NCBI GenBank assembly: GCA_024638465.1
Contig: JAHEKF010000012.1
Span: 1 to 55,706 of the forward strand
Direction of reading: 5' to 3'
Length of the DNA stretch: 55,706 nt
Source: Rhodospirillaceae bacterium
Lineage (GTDB): Bacteria; Pseudomonadota; Gammaproteobacteria; Steroidobacterales; Rariloculaceae
Part shown: piece after piece, positions 39,651-49,200 of the stretch
Layout: every line of letters starts with the position of its first letter
Numbering within the stretch: position 1 is the stretch's first letter
The notes under the pieces: generated by a model
Database searches by the model: none
Told to the model about the DNA's origin: nothing
Seen by the model: only the letters and a program-made list of their open reading frames with translations
Made by a program: the position numbers and the translations under genes

Positions 39651-40997
39651 GTGCGCGAGTTTGACTACATTGTAATCGGTGGCGGTAGCGGCGGCCTCGC
39701 GTCGGCGCAAAGAGCGGCGGAGTATGGCGCGCGAGCGGTCGTTTTCGAACATGGTCCACTCGGCGGCACATGCGTTAATGTTGGCTGTGTTCCGAAAAAA
39801 GTCATGTGGAACGCGGCAAATGTCGCGCACACGATTCACGATGCTGCCGCATTCGGATTCGACGTCGAACTGCGCTCCCTGGACTGGAACGCGCTGAAGG
39901 TTTCCCGGGACGCTTTCGTGACGCGTCTGAACGGGATCTACAAAAGAAATCTGGATAACAGATCGGTCGAGTTCGTCCCCAGTCATGCGCGCTTCAAAGG
40001 TCCTCGGGAAGTCGTGGACGATCAGGGCAACGTTTACCGTGGAGCGCACGTACTGATCGCGACCGGCGGATACCCGACCGCGCCGGACGTTCCGGGCGCC
40101 GGCTTTGGCATCACGTCAGACGGCTTCTTCGCCCTCGAGGAGAGACCGAAAAAAGTTGCTGTCGTCGGAAGTGGCTATATTGCGGTCGAACTCGGCGGCG
40201 TACTCAATGCGCTCGGCTCCGAAGTCACGCAGTTCGTGCGCTACGACGGCGTGTTGCGCAGCTTCGACACGATGCTCGGCGAGAACCTGATGAAGCTCAT
40301 GCGCGAGAGCGGAGTCGACATTGTGACCGGAGCGACACCCACTGAGCTGGCGAACGACTCGTCGTTGACCATTGTCACCGAGGACGGCCGTCGCTTCGAC
40401 GGATTCGACTGTGTCCTGTGGGCGATAGGCAGAGCACCGAACACCGAATCCCTTGCGCTCGACGTTGCCGGGGTGGTAACCGACGGTTTGGGTCACGTTG
40501 TGGTTGACGCTTATCAGAATACCAATGCAGAAAACGTCTACGCCGTAGGAGACGTTACGGGAAAGGCGCAGCTTACGCCGGTTGCGATCGCCGCTGGCCG
40601 AAGACTTTCGGATCGGATTTTCGACGGTCAGACTGATCGCCATCTGAGTTACGAGAATATTCCTACGGTCATTTTTTCTCATCCGGCTATCGGTACGGTC
40701 GGCTTGACGGAGTCGGAGGCTCGCCTTCGGTTTGGCGACGAAGCCGTAACAATCTATACGTCCGAGTTCGTGCCGCTCGAGTACGCGCTATCCGAGGTTC
40801 GCCCGAAAACGAGCATGAAGCTGGTTACGACAGGCGAGGACGAGCGTATTGTCGGTTGTCACATTATCGGTCCGGGCGCCGATGAGATGCTGCAGGGTTT
40901 TGCCGTTGCCGTCACGATGGGAGCTCGAAAGAACGATCTGGACAACACCGTGGCTATTCATCCGACCAGCGCGGAGGAGATCGTTACGATGCGTTGA
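39651..40997 (+). CDS. gor: Glutathione-disulfide reductase
   Basis: A 448-residue flavoprotein disulfide reductase, GTG start with AGGGAGG upstream. FAD loop GGGSGG (10-15), redox pair C41-C46 in GGTCVNVGCVPKK, NADP(H) fold VVGSGYIAVELGG, FAD site YAVGDVTG and the C-terminal HPTSAEE base region are present. It regenerates GSH from GSSG with NADPH. Related reductases (trypanothione or mercuric) lack this exact combination. Its TGA directly abuts the stop of convergent aroE. Confidence 0.92.
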   Translation: MREFDYIVIGGGSGGLASAQRAAEYGARAVVFEHGPLGGTCVNVGCVPKKVMWNAANVAHTIHDAAAFGFDVELRSLDWNALKVSRDAFVTRLNGIYKRNLDNRSVEFVPSHARFKGPREVVDDQGNVYRGAHVLIATGGYPTAPDVPGAGFGITSDGFFALEERPKKVAVVGSGYIAVELGGVLNALGSEVTQFVRYDGVLRSFDTMLGENLMKLMRESGVDIVTGATPTELANDSSLTIVTEDGRRFDGFDCVLWAIGRAPNTESLALDVAGVVTDGLGHVVVDAYQNTNAENVYAVGDVTGKAQLTPVAIAAGRRLSDRIFDGQTDRHLSYENIPTVIFSHPAIGTVGLTESEARLRFGDEAVTIYTSEFVPLEYALSEVRPKTSMKLVTTGEDERIVGCHIIGPGADEMLQGFAVAVTMGARKNDLDNTVAIHPTSAEEIVTMR

Positions 40998-41834
40998 TCA
41001 GGCGGCGACACCCGAGCGAAGCTTCTGTGTATCCGGACGCTTACCACGCCAGATCTGGAATGATTCCGCTGCCTGTTCCACGAGCATGCCCCAGCCCTGC
41101 ACTGCCTGACCGGCGCCATGCTCTCGCGCCCAGTCGACGAAGGGCGTCCCGTTGAGACCGTAAGCGAGGTCGTAACAAAAGCTCTCGGCGCCGATGCAGC
41201 CTGGTGGAAAAGGCGGGCTTTCGCCGCGAATACCGGCCGACGTCGCGTTGATGACAAGATCCGCGCGATCCTTGTTCTCGAGATCGCCGAATCGGCACGC
41301 GGACAACGGCACGTCGCTCATGTACTCGACAACGAGTTCGGCGGCGCGTTCCGGCGTGCGATTAGCGATCAGCACGGCGGCGGGAGCCGCTTCGAGGATA
41401 GGGCCGAGGATGCCACGGGTGGCGCCGCCGGCGCCCAGAATCAGAATCTTTTTTTCGGCGACTTCCTGGCCGTGGTTCCGGGTCAAATCGCGCATGAAGC
41501 CGACTCCATCGGTGTTGTCGCCCCGAATGGTGCCGCCCGGCAGAAAGCTGATCGTGTTCACGGCACGAGCACGCCTGGCAGCGTCGCTAAGCTGGTTTGC
41601 CAGTTCGAACGCCGCCTGCTTGTGCGGCACCGTGATGTTGAGGCCCCTGCCGCCCGCGGCGCCGAAGCCTCGAACGGCAACCTCGAAGTCGGCCGGCTCG
41701 ACGTCCAGGGCCTCGTAAGTCATATTCTCGCCCGTCTCCCGCGCGAATAGCGCGTGGATCATCGGTGAGCGGCTGTGGGCCACGGGATGGCCAATAACGG
41801 CGTAGCGATCGGGTTTCGGCTCGGTAGCGTCCAT
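40998..41834 (-). CDS. aroE: Shikimate dehydrogenase (NADP+)
   Basis: A 278-residue enzyme reducing 3-dehydroshikimate in aromatic amino-acid synthesis. Substrate-site motifs are VAHSRSPMIH, NITVPHK (catalytic Lys) and GDNTDGVGF. The NADP fold is ILGAGGATRGILGPIL with NRTPERA, where the Arg favours NADP. The C-terminal QAVQGWGMLVEQAAESFQIW is typical of AroE. The start lies 105 bases from the divergent ECF sigma gene. Confidence 0.96.
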   Translation of the reverse strand: MDATEPKPDRYAVIGHPVAHSRSPMIHALFARETGENMTYEALDVEPADFEVAVRGFGAAGGRGLNITVPHKQAAFELANQLSDAARRARAVNTISFLPGGTIRGDNTDGVGFMRDLTRNHGQEVAEKKILILGAGGATRGILGPILEAAPAAVLIANRTPERAAELVVEYMSDVPLSACRFGDLENKDRADLVINATSAGIRGESPPFPPGCIGAESFCYDLAYGLNGTPFVDWAREHGAGQAVQGWGMLVEQAAESFQIWRGKRPDTQKLRSGVAA

Positions 41835-41938
41835 AGTCGGTGTCAGGACTGGGCAGGGGTTGGATTTTCGCCTGTTTACTGTACCTTTCCAAGCTCAGCC
41901 ATCCTGTAATAAACCCCCACCCTGCCCGGTCGACTGAT

Positions 41939-42472
41939 ATGCCCAACTCAGGCCCAAGCGACGTACGCAGGCTCAGATTTGAGCGGCTCGTGGCGCCGTG
42001 GCGGGATGACCTGTACCGGTACAGCTTCTGGCTGTGCCGGGACCCCGATCTCGCCGAAGACGTTGTCCAGGAGGCCATGCTCAGAGCGTTCCGGTCGCTC
42101 GACAGCCTGAAGGATGAGGGCTCCGTCAAGGCGTGGTTGCTGACGATTACCCGCCGGGAGCATGCGCGGGTCTACGAACGTAAGCGCTTGGAGACCCAGG
42201 ACATCGACGAGCTCAGTGCTGCCGAGGCAGCATTGATTGCGACCGGTAACGACAGTGATACCGACGTCGACGATATGCGCAAGGCGATATTCGAGTTGGA
42301 CGAAGGCTATAGAGAACCGCTGGCGCTTCAGGTCATGTTCGGACTCACTACCGAAGAGATTGCGGTGACGATGGAGATCAAGCAAGGAGCGGTATTGACG
42401 CGATTGCACCGGGCACGGAAAAAGCTCATCGAGCAGGTCCGGCCGGGTCTTTCGGTCATTTCCGAGGATTGA
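41939..42472 (+). CDS. ECF-type RNA polymerase sigma factor
   Basis: About 177 residues from ATG 41939; the frame is open to 41840, but the upstream part lacks similarity. Region 2 (DDLYRYSFWLCRDPDLAEDVVQEAMLRAFRSL) recognises the -10 and core polymerase; region 4 (YREPLALQVMFGLTTEEIAVTMEIKQGAVLTRLHRARKKL) is the -35-binding helix-turn-helix. Regions 1 and 3 are absent, which defines ECF factors. The downstream gene encodes a zinc-finger anti-sigma factor, with the ATG three bases after this stop codon. The signal is unknown. Confidence 0.92.
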   Translation: MPNSGPSDVRRLRFERLVAPWRDDLYRYSFWLCRDPDLAEDVVQEAMLRAFRSLDSLKDEGSVKAWLLTITRREHARVYERKRLETQDIDELSAAEAALIATGNDSDTDVDDMRKAIFELDEGYREPLALQVMFGLTTEEIAVTMEIKQGAVLTRLHRARKKLIEQVRPGLSVISED

Positions 42473-42474
42473 CG

Positions 42475-43182
42475 ATGGATTGCACACTGATCAGGGAAAG
42501 AATCGAAAGCGATCCGGCGCGTCTGGATGACGCGACCGTCGCACATCTGCAGCACTGTACGGCGTGTTCGGCCTATGCCGATCGAGTGCATAACGCGGAG
42601 CGGCTCATTAATCAGGCGTTGCGTTTCGATGTGACGGCTCTCCGGCGCAGCGCCACCAAAACGCCTGTCGCGGACTCGCCCTGGGCGCGTCACCGCGTTG
42701 CGATCAGCGGATTCGCTGCAGCGCTGGTACTCGGTGTAGCCGTCTGGTTCGGAATGCAGGCGGATCCGAACGCCGACGCGGCCGGACTTGTCGCGGAAGT
42801 CGTTGGTCACTGGTACGAAGAGCCCGGCTCCTGGGTTCAGACTGACGTGCAGGTATCGGCGGCGTCGCTGGAGCAGGTTGTAAGCGGCCAGGCCGAGATT
42901 GATATCGCGGAGCTCGGGCTGCTGAGTTATGCGCAGTCCTGCTTCGTGCGCGGCGAGTGGGTACCGCATCTCGTGCTCCAGGGAGAGCAGGGCCCGGTCA
43001 TGCTCCTGCTGTTACCGAATGAAGTCGTCGACGAGCCGCTTCCGCTCGAGCTGCCGGAAGAAGGTCTTTCGGGCGTCATAGTCCCGCACGGGGATGGCAG
43101 CATCGCAATCATGGGCTCGGACAGCGAGCCGATGACGCCGATAAGGGATCGGCTTGGCGCGTCCGTTGAATGGTCGATCTAA
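42475..43182 (+). CDS. Membrane anti-sigma factor with zinc-finger N-terminus
   Basis: About 235 residues. The N-terminal ZAS motif H-x3-C-x2-C (HLQHCTAC, about residues 24-31) should bind zinc and the partner sigma factor. One transmembrane helix (ISGFAAALVLGVAVWFGM) puts the C-terminal ~130 residues in the periplasm. That domain (WVPHLVLQGEQGPVMLLLLPNE) resembles DUF3379-type anti-sigma proteins. It probably holds the ECF factor until an envelope signal arrives. GAGGA precedes the ATG. Confidence 0.85.
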   Translation: MDCTLIRERIESDPARLDDATVAHLQHCTACSAYADRVHNAERLINQALRFDVTALRRSATKTPVADSPWARHRVAISGFAAALVLGVAVWFGMQADPNADAAGLVAEVVGHWYEEPGSWVQTDVQVSAASLEQVVSGQAEIDIAELGLLSYAQSCFVRGEWVPHLVLQGEQGPVMLLLLPNEVVDEPLPLELPEEGLSGVIVPHGDGSIAIMGSDSEPMTPIRDRLGASVEWSI

Positions 43183-43250
43183 GCCATTCCTTCGCATAAA
43201 CGATCGAAACGAAACTGGTGTGCGTATAGACCGCCGCGCATAGTCACTTC

Positions 43251-43841
43251 ATGACCGAGAAGCGTTGTCCCTGGAGTGTCGGTGTCGGTGACGACTATAT
43301 TCGATATCACGACACGGAATGGGGCGTACCGGTCCACGACGATCGAACCCATTTCGAGTTTCTGTTACTCGAAGGCGCTCAAGCCGGACTGAGCTGGTCG
43401 ACCATACTCGGAAAGCGCGACGGATACCGCAAGGCGTTTGCCGGTTTCGATCCCGAGAAAGTAGCGCGGTTCAACAAGCGGTCGGAAAAACGCTTGTTGA
43501 ACGATGACCGCATTGTGCGCAACCGGCTCAAGATCGCTTCGGCGATTACCAATGCGCGCGCCTTTCTCGAAGTGCAGGAAGAGTACGGCAGCTTCGATAA
43601 CTACATATGGCGATTTGTCGAAGGCGCGCCGATCGTGAATCGCTGGCGCCGGCAGCAGCAGGTTCCCGCTACCAGCAAGGAATCGGACACGTTGAGTAAG
43701 GATCTCAAGTCACGCGGGTTTCGCTTCGTCGGCTCGACGATAATTTACGCGCATATGCAGGCCATCGGTCTCGTCAACGATCACATCATCAGCTGTTTCC
43801 GCTACGAAGCGTGCAAGAGAGCCCGCCGCAAGCGTGCCTAA
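43251..43841 (+). CDS. tag: DNA-3-methyladenine glycosylase I
   Basis: A 196-residue base-excision glycosylase removing 3-methyladenine. The zinc site is complete: C6, H20, H178 and C182 (E. coli Tag has C4, H17, H175 and C179). The catalytic segment EGAQAGLSW with E41 and the signature GFRFVGSTIIYAHMQAIGLVNDH are conserved. The basic C-terminal tail is a little longer than in E. coli. Its stop codon overlaps that of the convergent M20 gene. Confidence 0.95.
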   Translation: MTEKRCPWSVGVGDDYIRYHDTEWGVPVHDDRTHFEFLLLEGAQAGLSWSTILGKRDGYRKAFAGFDPEKVARFNKRSEKRLLNDDRIVRNRLKIASAITNARAFLEVQEEYGSFDNYIWRFVEGAPIVNRWRRQQQVPATSKESDTLSKDLKSRGFRFVGSTIIYAHMQAIGLVNDHIISCFRYEACKRARRKRA

Positions 43842-45265
43842 TTGCGATAGTCGAGCGGCGGGTCGCGGTCGCCGAGCAGCGCTTCGTAATGAAAGTTATC
43901 GCCAATCTTGTCGCGATGCTCAGCCTGTGCCGTGGCGCGCAGATCGTCGTTCTCGAACAATTCGATCGCGGCCAGGGTTAGCGTCTTCGCGGCATTGTGC
44001 GCGCCCTTGACGCCGATACTGGTTCCGCTTGCGGCGGCGGCCTGCCAGCTGTGCGCGTTAGTCCCGGGCACCCAGGTGGCGACGCGAAGACCGACGGTCG
44101 GCGTCGCGATGGAGACGTCGCCGACGTCTGTCGAGCCGAAGCCGAGATTGACCTCGTAGGGCTGAATTCTGGACTCGTCGCCAAGCTGATACAGCGGGTT
44201 TTGCAAAGTCGAGTAGATCTGCTCGGCGAACGCCCGCTCTTCCGCCGTGTACTCGATGCCGCCGACTTCGCGAAGTTTCTCGTCCATCATCCTGGCCAGC
44301 GTTTCATTGACGAGCAGCGGATGATTGCCATGGATGATTTCCCAGTCGACTTCGGTTCCGGTTCCGCGAGCTGCGCCGCGCGCAGCGTCTTCGAGCCGCG
44401 CCCAGATTTCGCTGACAACGCGAGCTTCGGGATGGCGAACGTAGTAATACACTTCGGCGAAGTCGGGAACGACGTTGGGAGCGAAGCCGCCGGCCGTAAT
44501 GACGTAGTGGATGCGTGTCTCTTGCGGTACATGCTCGCGCATGAGGTTGATCATATAGTTGAAAGCTTCTACGCCGTCGAGCGCCGACCGCGCATCGTGC
44601 GGAGCGCGTGCAGCGTGTTGCGATAATCCGTGGAAACGGAATTTGGCGGAGCGGTTTGCCAGGGACGTCAGTGCCGCAGCCGTGTTGTCGCCCGACGCGT
44701 GCCAGTGCAGCGAGATGTCGACATCGTCGAAGAGTCCGGCGCGTACCATATAGACCTTGCCGCTGCCGCCTTCCTCCGCGGGTGTTCCGTAAAGGCGAAT
44801 CGTGCCCCGGGAGCCGGTCTCCTCGAGCCAGTGTCTTACCGCGATCGCGGCGCTCACGGAGGCTGCTCCAAACAAATTGTGGCCGCAGGCATGAGCAGCG
44901 GGCTTGTCTTCCAGCGGACTGCGTACGGGCGATGCGGCCTGCGTGATACCGGGCAGAGCGTCGTACTCGGCGAGAATCGCGATCACGGGTTCTCCGGAAC
45001 CGTAGCTCGCCACGAATGCCGTTGGAATAGCGGCGACTCCAGCCTCGATCGAGAATCCTTCGGCCGCAAGGGTGTTCTGCAGCAGTTGACTGCTTCGTTC
45101 TTCCTGGTAGCCCACTTCGGCAAGATCCCAGAGCGTCATCGCAATCGACTCCGTATCCTCGTAGCGCGAATCGAGATAGTCGAGTATGTCCACCTGTGCC
45201 AATGCGCTCGTAGCCGACGAAAGGAAGAGCGTACCGGCGAGGATTGTAGCTGCTGTCGTTTTCAT
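43838..45265 (-). CDS. Secreted M20-family amidohydrolase (AbgB-like)
   Basis: A 475-residue exported metalloamidase with a signal peptide ending at ALAQV (about residue 24). Metal-ligand segments are ACGH (126-129, in PAAHACGHNLFG), EE in GTPAEEGGSGK and the His in HWHASGDN, with the C-terminal metal His in GTNAHSWQ. The overall sequence resembles p-aminobenzoyl-glutamate hydrolase subunit B and related IAA-amino-acid hydrolases, but here it is periplasmic. It probably cleaves an aminoacyl amide. It is followed upstream by two more secreted hydrolases on the same strand, perhaps one operon. Substrate unknown. Confidence 0.87.
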   Translation of the reverse strand: MKTTAATILAGTLFLSSATSALAQVDILDYLDSRYEDTESIAMTLWDLAEVGYQEERSSQLLQNTLAAEGFSIEAGVAAIPTAFVASYGSGEPVIAILAEYDALPGITQAASPVRSPLEDKPAAHACGHNLFGAASVSAAIAVRHWLEETGSRGTIRLYGTPAEEGGSGKVYMVRAGLFDDVDISLHWHASGDNTAAALTSLANRSAKFRFHGLSQHAARAPHDARSALDGVEAFNYMINLMREHVPQETRIHYVITAGGFAPNVVPDFAEVYYYVRHPEARVVSEIWARLEDAARGAARGTGTEVDWEIIHGNHPLLVNETLARMMDEKLREVGGIEYTAEERAFAEQIYSTLQNPLYQLGDESRIQPYEVNLGFGSTDVGDVSIATPTVGLRVATWVPGTNAHSWQAAAASGTSIGVKGAHNAAKTLTLAAIELFENDDLRATAQAEHRDKIGDNFHYEALLGDRDPPLDYRN

Positions 45266-45300
45266 TATTTCGATCCCTGGTTTATCGTCGTTGTAAGCGG

Positions 45301-46158
45301 TCAGTTGGTCAGCATGTTGTACATGCCTTCGATATTGCTCAACCGAAGCGCGTCATACCTCGTCCAGTCGGAGTATGCCGACATGTCGACGACTTGCTCG
45401 ATTTCGTCGAGCGTCAGGCCGGTGGTAATAGCGGCGGTGACCTGATCGCGAAGGTTCTCGATGTAATGGCGCATCTCGGTCACGTGCTCGCGCGTACCGA
45501 CAATCCCGTGTGCGGGAGCAACCGTGTCGTAGTCGAGCGCTTCCGTGAGTCGCAGTGCATTCAGCCAGGCATCGAGAAGTCCTGCATCGACAGGCCATCC
45601 CGGCACCCGGCGCAAGCTGACGTAGTCGACGACATAGATCGTGCGTTCGCCGGCAAACCGGATGATGCTCATATCGTCGGTATGTGTTTGCACGCCCGTA
45701 TAGATGAGCTCTACTTCCTTTCCGCCGAGCGTAACGAGCATACGATCGGAATAGGTAATTTCGGGTGGCACAATGCCGGGATCGGGTTCGGCGAGCAACG
45801 CTCGAGCCATATTTTCGTGGCCGATATACCGGGCGGTTTCGGCGAATACTTCGCCGCCCGACGCATGATCGGCGTGGCGGTGGCTATAAAGCACGTACCG
45901 CACCGGTACGCCGAATCGCGCGTCGAATTCTGTCTTCAGCCAGGCCGAGAAGTCGGCGTTGATCGGATCCGTGAGCACGATTCCGTCATCTGTGACGAGA
46001 AATACGGAGTTGTGCAAATTATTCCGGGCGCGATAGAGCTGCTCTTTGATCTGCGTGATACTTCGCGCCGGCATGTCCTGGGCTGCCGACGACAACGCCA
46101 GAAGCGGAGCCGCAATGGCGAGGCCCACTGCCAGATGTATGCTGCGAGAATCTTTCAT
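45301..46158 (-). CDS. Secreted metallo-beta-lactamase-fold hydrolase
   Basis: A 285-residue exported MBL-fold protein; the signal peptide ends about residue 27 (SSAAQDM). The zinc motif is H93-x-H95-x-D97-H98 in YSHRHADHASGG, and later ligands are in TGVQTHTDD and VAPAHG. The wider sequence (NSVFLVTDDGIVLTDPINADFSAWLK) is typical of general MBL hydrolases, not proven beta-lactamases. It lies 35 bases upstream of the M20 gene and 54 downstream of the subtilase, consistent with one transcript. Substrate unknown. Confidence 0.88.
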   Translation of the reverse strand: MKDSRSIHLAVGLAIAAPLLALSSAAQDMPARSITQIKEQLYRARNNLHNSVFLVTDDGIVLTDPINADFSAWLKTEFDARFGVPVRYVLYSHRHADHASGGEVFAETARYIGHENMARALLAEPDPGIVPPEITYSDRMLVTLGGKEVELIYTGVQTHTDDMSIIRFAGERTIYVVDYVSLRRVPGWPVDAGLLDAWLNALRLTEALDYDTVAPAHGIVGTREHVTEMRHYIENLRDQVTAAITTGLTLDEIEQVVDMSAYSDWTRYDALRLSNIEGMYNMLTN

Positions 46159-46212
46159 TCAAAATCGTCCGTCCGGACGATTCTACCGCGTATATCGATT
46201 CCGGAACGGTTG

Positions 46213-49200
46213 TTACGGGGAGTCGATGCGCAGGATCGTGAGGCCGTAAAGGCCGGTCGGCGTATTATGCGAGATCGCTCCGAGATAAGGGATACCCGGA
46301 TCGAGAACTCCCCAGTCGACATCGAGAAACGTCCGGTCACCGTCGGCGACGTTAATTGGCGAAGTTACCAGCAGGTTTCCTGCGACGTCGACGCTACCAA
46401 CCGACCACGCGAACAACGTGAACTCGGCACCTGGGCCTCCGGCAATCGGGTCCGTCTCGAAGCCGTGGATCAGTGCAGCATAGGTACCGGCTGCCGGAAA
46501 CGTCAGATTGATCTCTTCTTCTGAAGTGAAAGTCCCGCTTTCAGCAATCTGGGTGCACTGATTACCCGGGCAGAAGAACAGATACAGATCGAGATCGTCA
46601 TTGCCGTCGGTATACTCGTCGAATAACGAGAAACGCGCAAAGAGCTGGTCGGGCGGCATGTCGATCAATAGCGCATGTACGCCGTTATCGAAGCGAAACG
46701 AGAACGTGTTGCTCTCGTCCTCTTCGACGAAACACGGCGCTGGCATATCGTTCTCGTCGGAACAGAAGTCCGAGAGTGGCTCGCGCAGCCCGTGTACGTC
46801 CGCCAGATAGGGCCCGTCGTAGCCGAATGCGACGGGGATCTCGGTGCTTCCCGATGCTCCGGTAAGCAGCATCTCGTCTGGCGCCCGCAACGTCACCGGT
46901 CGGACCGCAAGCGGTGTCGCGACGGAGTGCTCGCCGTCGGACCAGGTCAGTTTGCCGAAACTCCAGGTATCGAGTTCGGCCCCCTGGCGCTGAAAAGTCA
47001 GAGAATAATCGCCGATCTCACCGGGATTCAGATTCAGACTCGCCGGGGAAACGATCACATCCACACCGAGCGGCAAGTTGATATTCGCCGTGTAAGTGGC
47101 GGACGGGCCGACGTTGGTCACTCGCCGGGAAATCGTGTCGCCACTGATAAGCTCCGCGACACCCGCGGACGGAAGATTCAGGGCTCTACCTTCGGGGGAG
47201 AAGCCGGCGGCGCCGAGGATGGCGCAATCCGTATCGGGGAACGGCGGCTCTACGAGACCACAGAGAAACCCCGCGAAGTTGAGGTAATCGACGTCATAGA
47301 CGAGACCCGGATCGATCGCTGCATTCGCATCGATGTGGCCGGCGCCGGCGTCGAACGGATCGGCGGCCGAAGAGCCGTTCTCCTTGACGACTCCCTGATA
47401 CGCTGAGGTCGTCAGTGCCGATTTGATCTGACTCGGAGTCCAGTCCGGATGCGCCTCCTTGATCAGGGCCGCGACTCCCGCGACTTCCGGCGTCGACATC
47501 GACGTACCGCTGAGGTACTGGTAGTTCTCGCCGGTGAGCCCATTGGCGACGTCCGTGGTGTGGCCGGCGAGGATATTGACGCCGGGTGCCGTAACGTCAG
47601 GTTTAACGAAATCCGGACCACCGGGGTAGGGTCCGCGCGACGAGAAATCGGCCATGACATTGCCCGAGTCGTTTCGCTGAAGGAACGTTCCCTTGCTGAG
47701 CTCGACAGTGATTGCGGTGTCGGCGAGCAGTTCGTCGACGAGCGTCTGACCTTTCGCTGCAGAGATCATCACCGCGGGAATTCCGACGGTGTTGGCGTCA
47801 CCGTTCATGACGATCGGGTCGCCGCTCGTGTTGTAGACGACGGCACCGATTGCGCCGGCGCGCTCGACGTTATCCAGTTTTACCTGAAAGTCGCAGCCGC
47901 CGCGCTCGATCAACGCAATCTGGCCCTGCAGCGCATCCGCGTTGCCGGGATCCTCGCAGGCATCGCGTATCGATCCCGTACTGCCATCGCTGAGCAGCGC
48001 TTCGCCGTCGTCGACGAGTGTGAGCTGCGCGGAGACAATCGCATTGTCGCGTAGTGGAGGCGTGAAGCTCGCTTCCCTCATCGCCATGAGCTGGCTCAGG
48101 GAATCCGGCGCGGTGATCTCGATCGCCTCCTCGAAGCGGCGCCCGGTTTGCGTCGAAGCACCTACTGTCAGAACCCATGGAGCGCCGCTCGGCGAGCCGA
48201 TCGTCGCGGGATTCGGTCCGTCGTTGCCGGCGGCAACGGCACTGAACACGCCCGCCTCCATCGCATTGAGCAGTGCAATATCATCGGGCGCGGCGATCTC
48301 GGTTTCGAGACTGCCAACCGAGTAGTTGATGATATCGGCGCCGTCTGCGACTGCGTCGTCTATCGCACGAGTCAGATCCGAAGTGTTGCAGGTTGCGCGC
48401 GTGTCGCCGGGTTTGAGCCAGCATGCCTTGTAGACGGCGACTCTTGCACGCGGCGCTATTCCGGTTATCTGGCCTATGCGTGTTCCGAACAGCTCGGCCG
48501 TCACGGTATTGCCTGCTGCCGTCGTCGCGATGTGGGTACCGTGCCCGTCGGCATCTTTGGGCGACCGGAACTCGCCGGGGTCGAGTTCGTTACGCGCCAG
48601 AAATCCGTCCAGGTAGTAACGGGCGCCAACGAGCTTGTTATTGCAGGACGTTTCAGGAAAGCCGTCGCCGGATTCACAAATTCCCGTGAACCCCGCATAA
48701 GGTTCGAAGCGCAGCGCCGTCGGCGGATTACGCCGGACCGAGCTGCAGAGAAACAACCCGAGCCACGATGCTTCCGACCATTCGGATGTGCAGCCGCGCG
48801 GAATCAGATCTTCGGTATCGTCGAGTGCCGGGTGATTCGGCGCGACGCCGCTATCGATGACGGCGATAACGATGTCTTCGCCGCGCAGGCCCAGGTCCGA
48901 ACGCAACCCTCCGTTGACGTTCTGCAGACCCAGGAACACGGCGCTGTTGTTGGTCTGTATCCGCTGCTCTGTGTCGTGCCAGATACGCGCGACGACACCG
49001 CTCCGCTCGAGTCGGGATACCTGATCCGATGTCAGCGACGCCGAGAAGCCGTTCAGCGCATAACGAAAACTGTAGATCTTCGAATCTTGCGCGCCGACGC
49101 TCGCCAACAGACGGTCGTGGGAATCCTCGAGGTAGCTGACGTAGCTCTGCACGGCGCCCGATGTGCGGTCGAGCTTGCTGCCGGATGATGGCTTGGTCGC

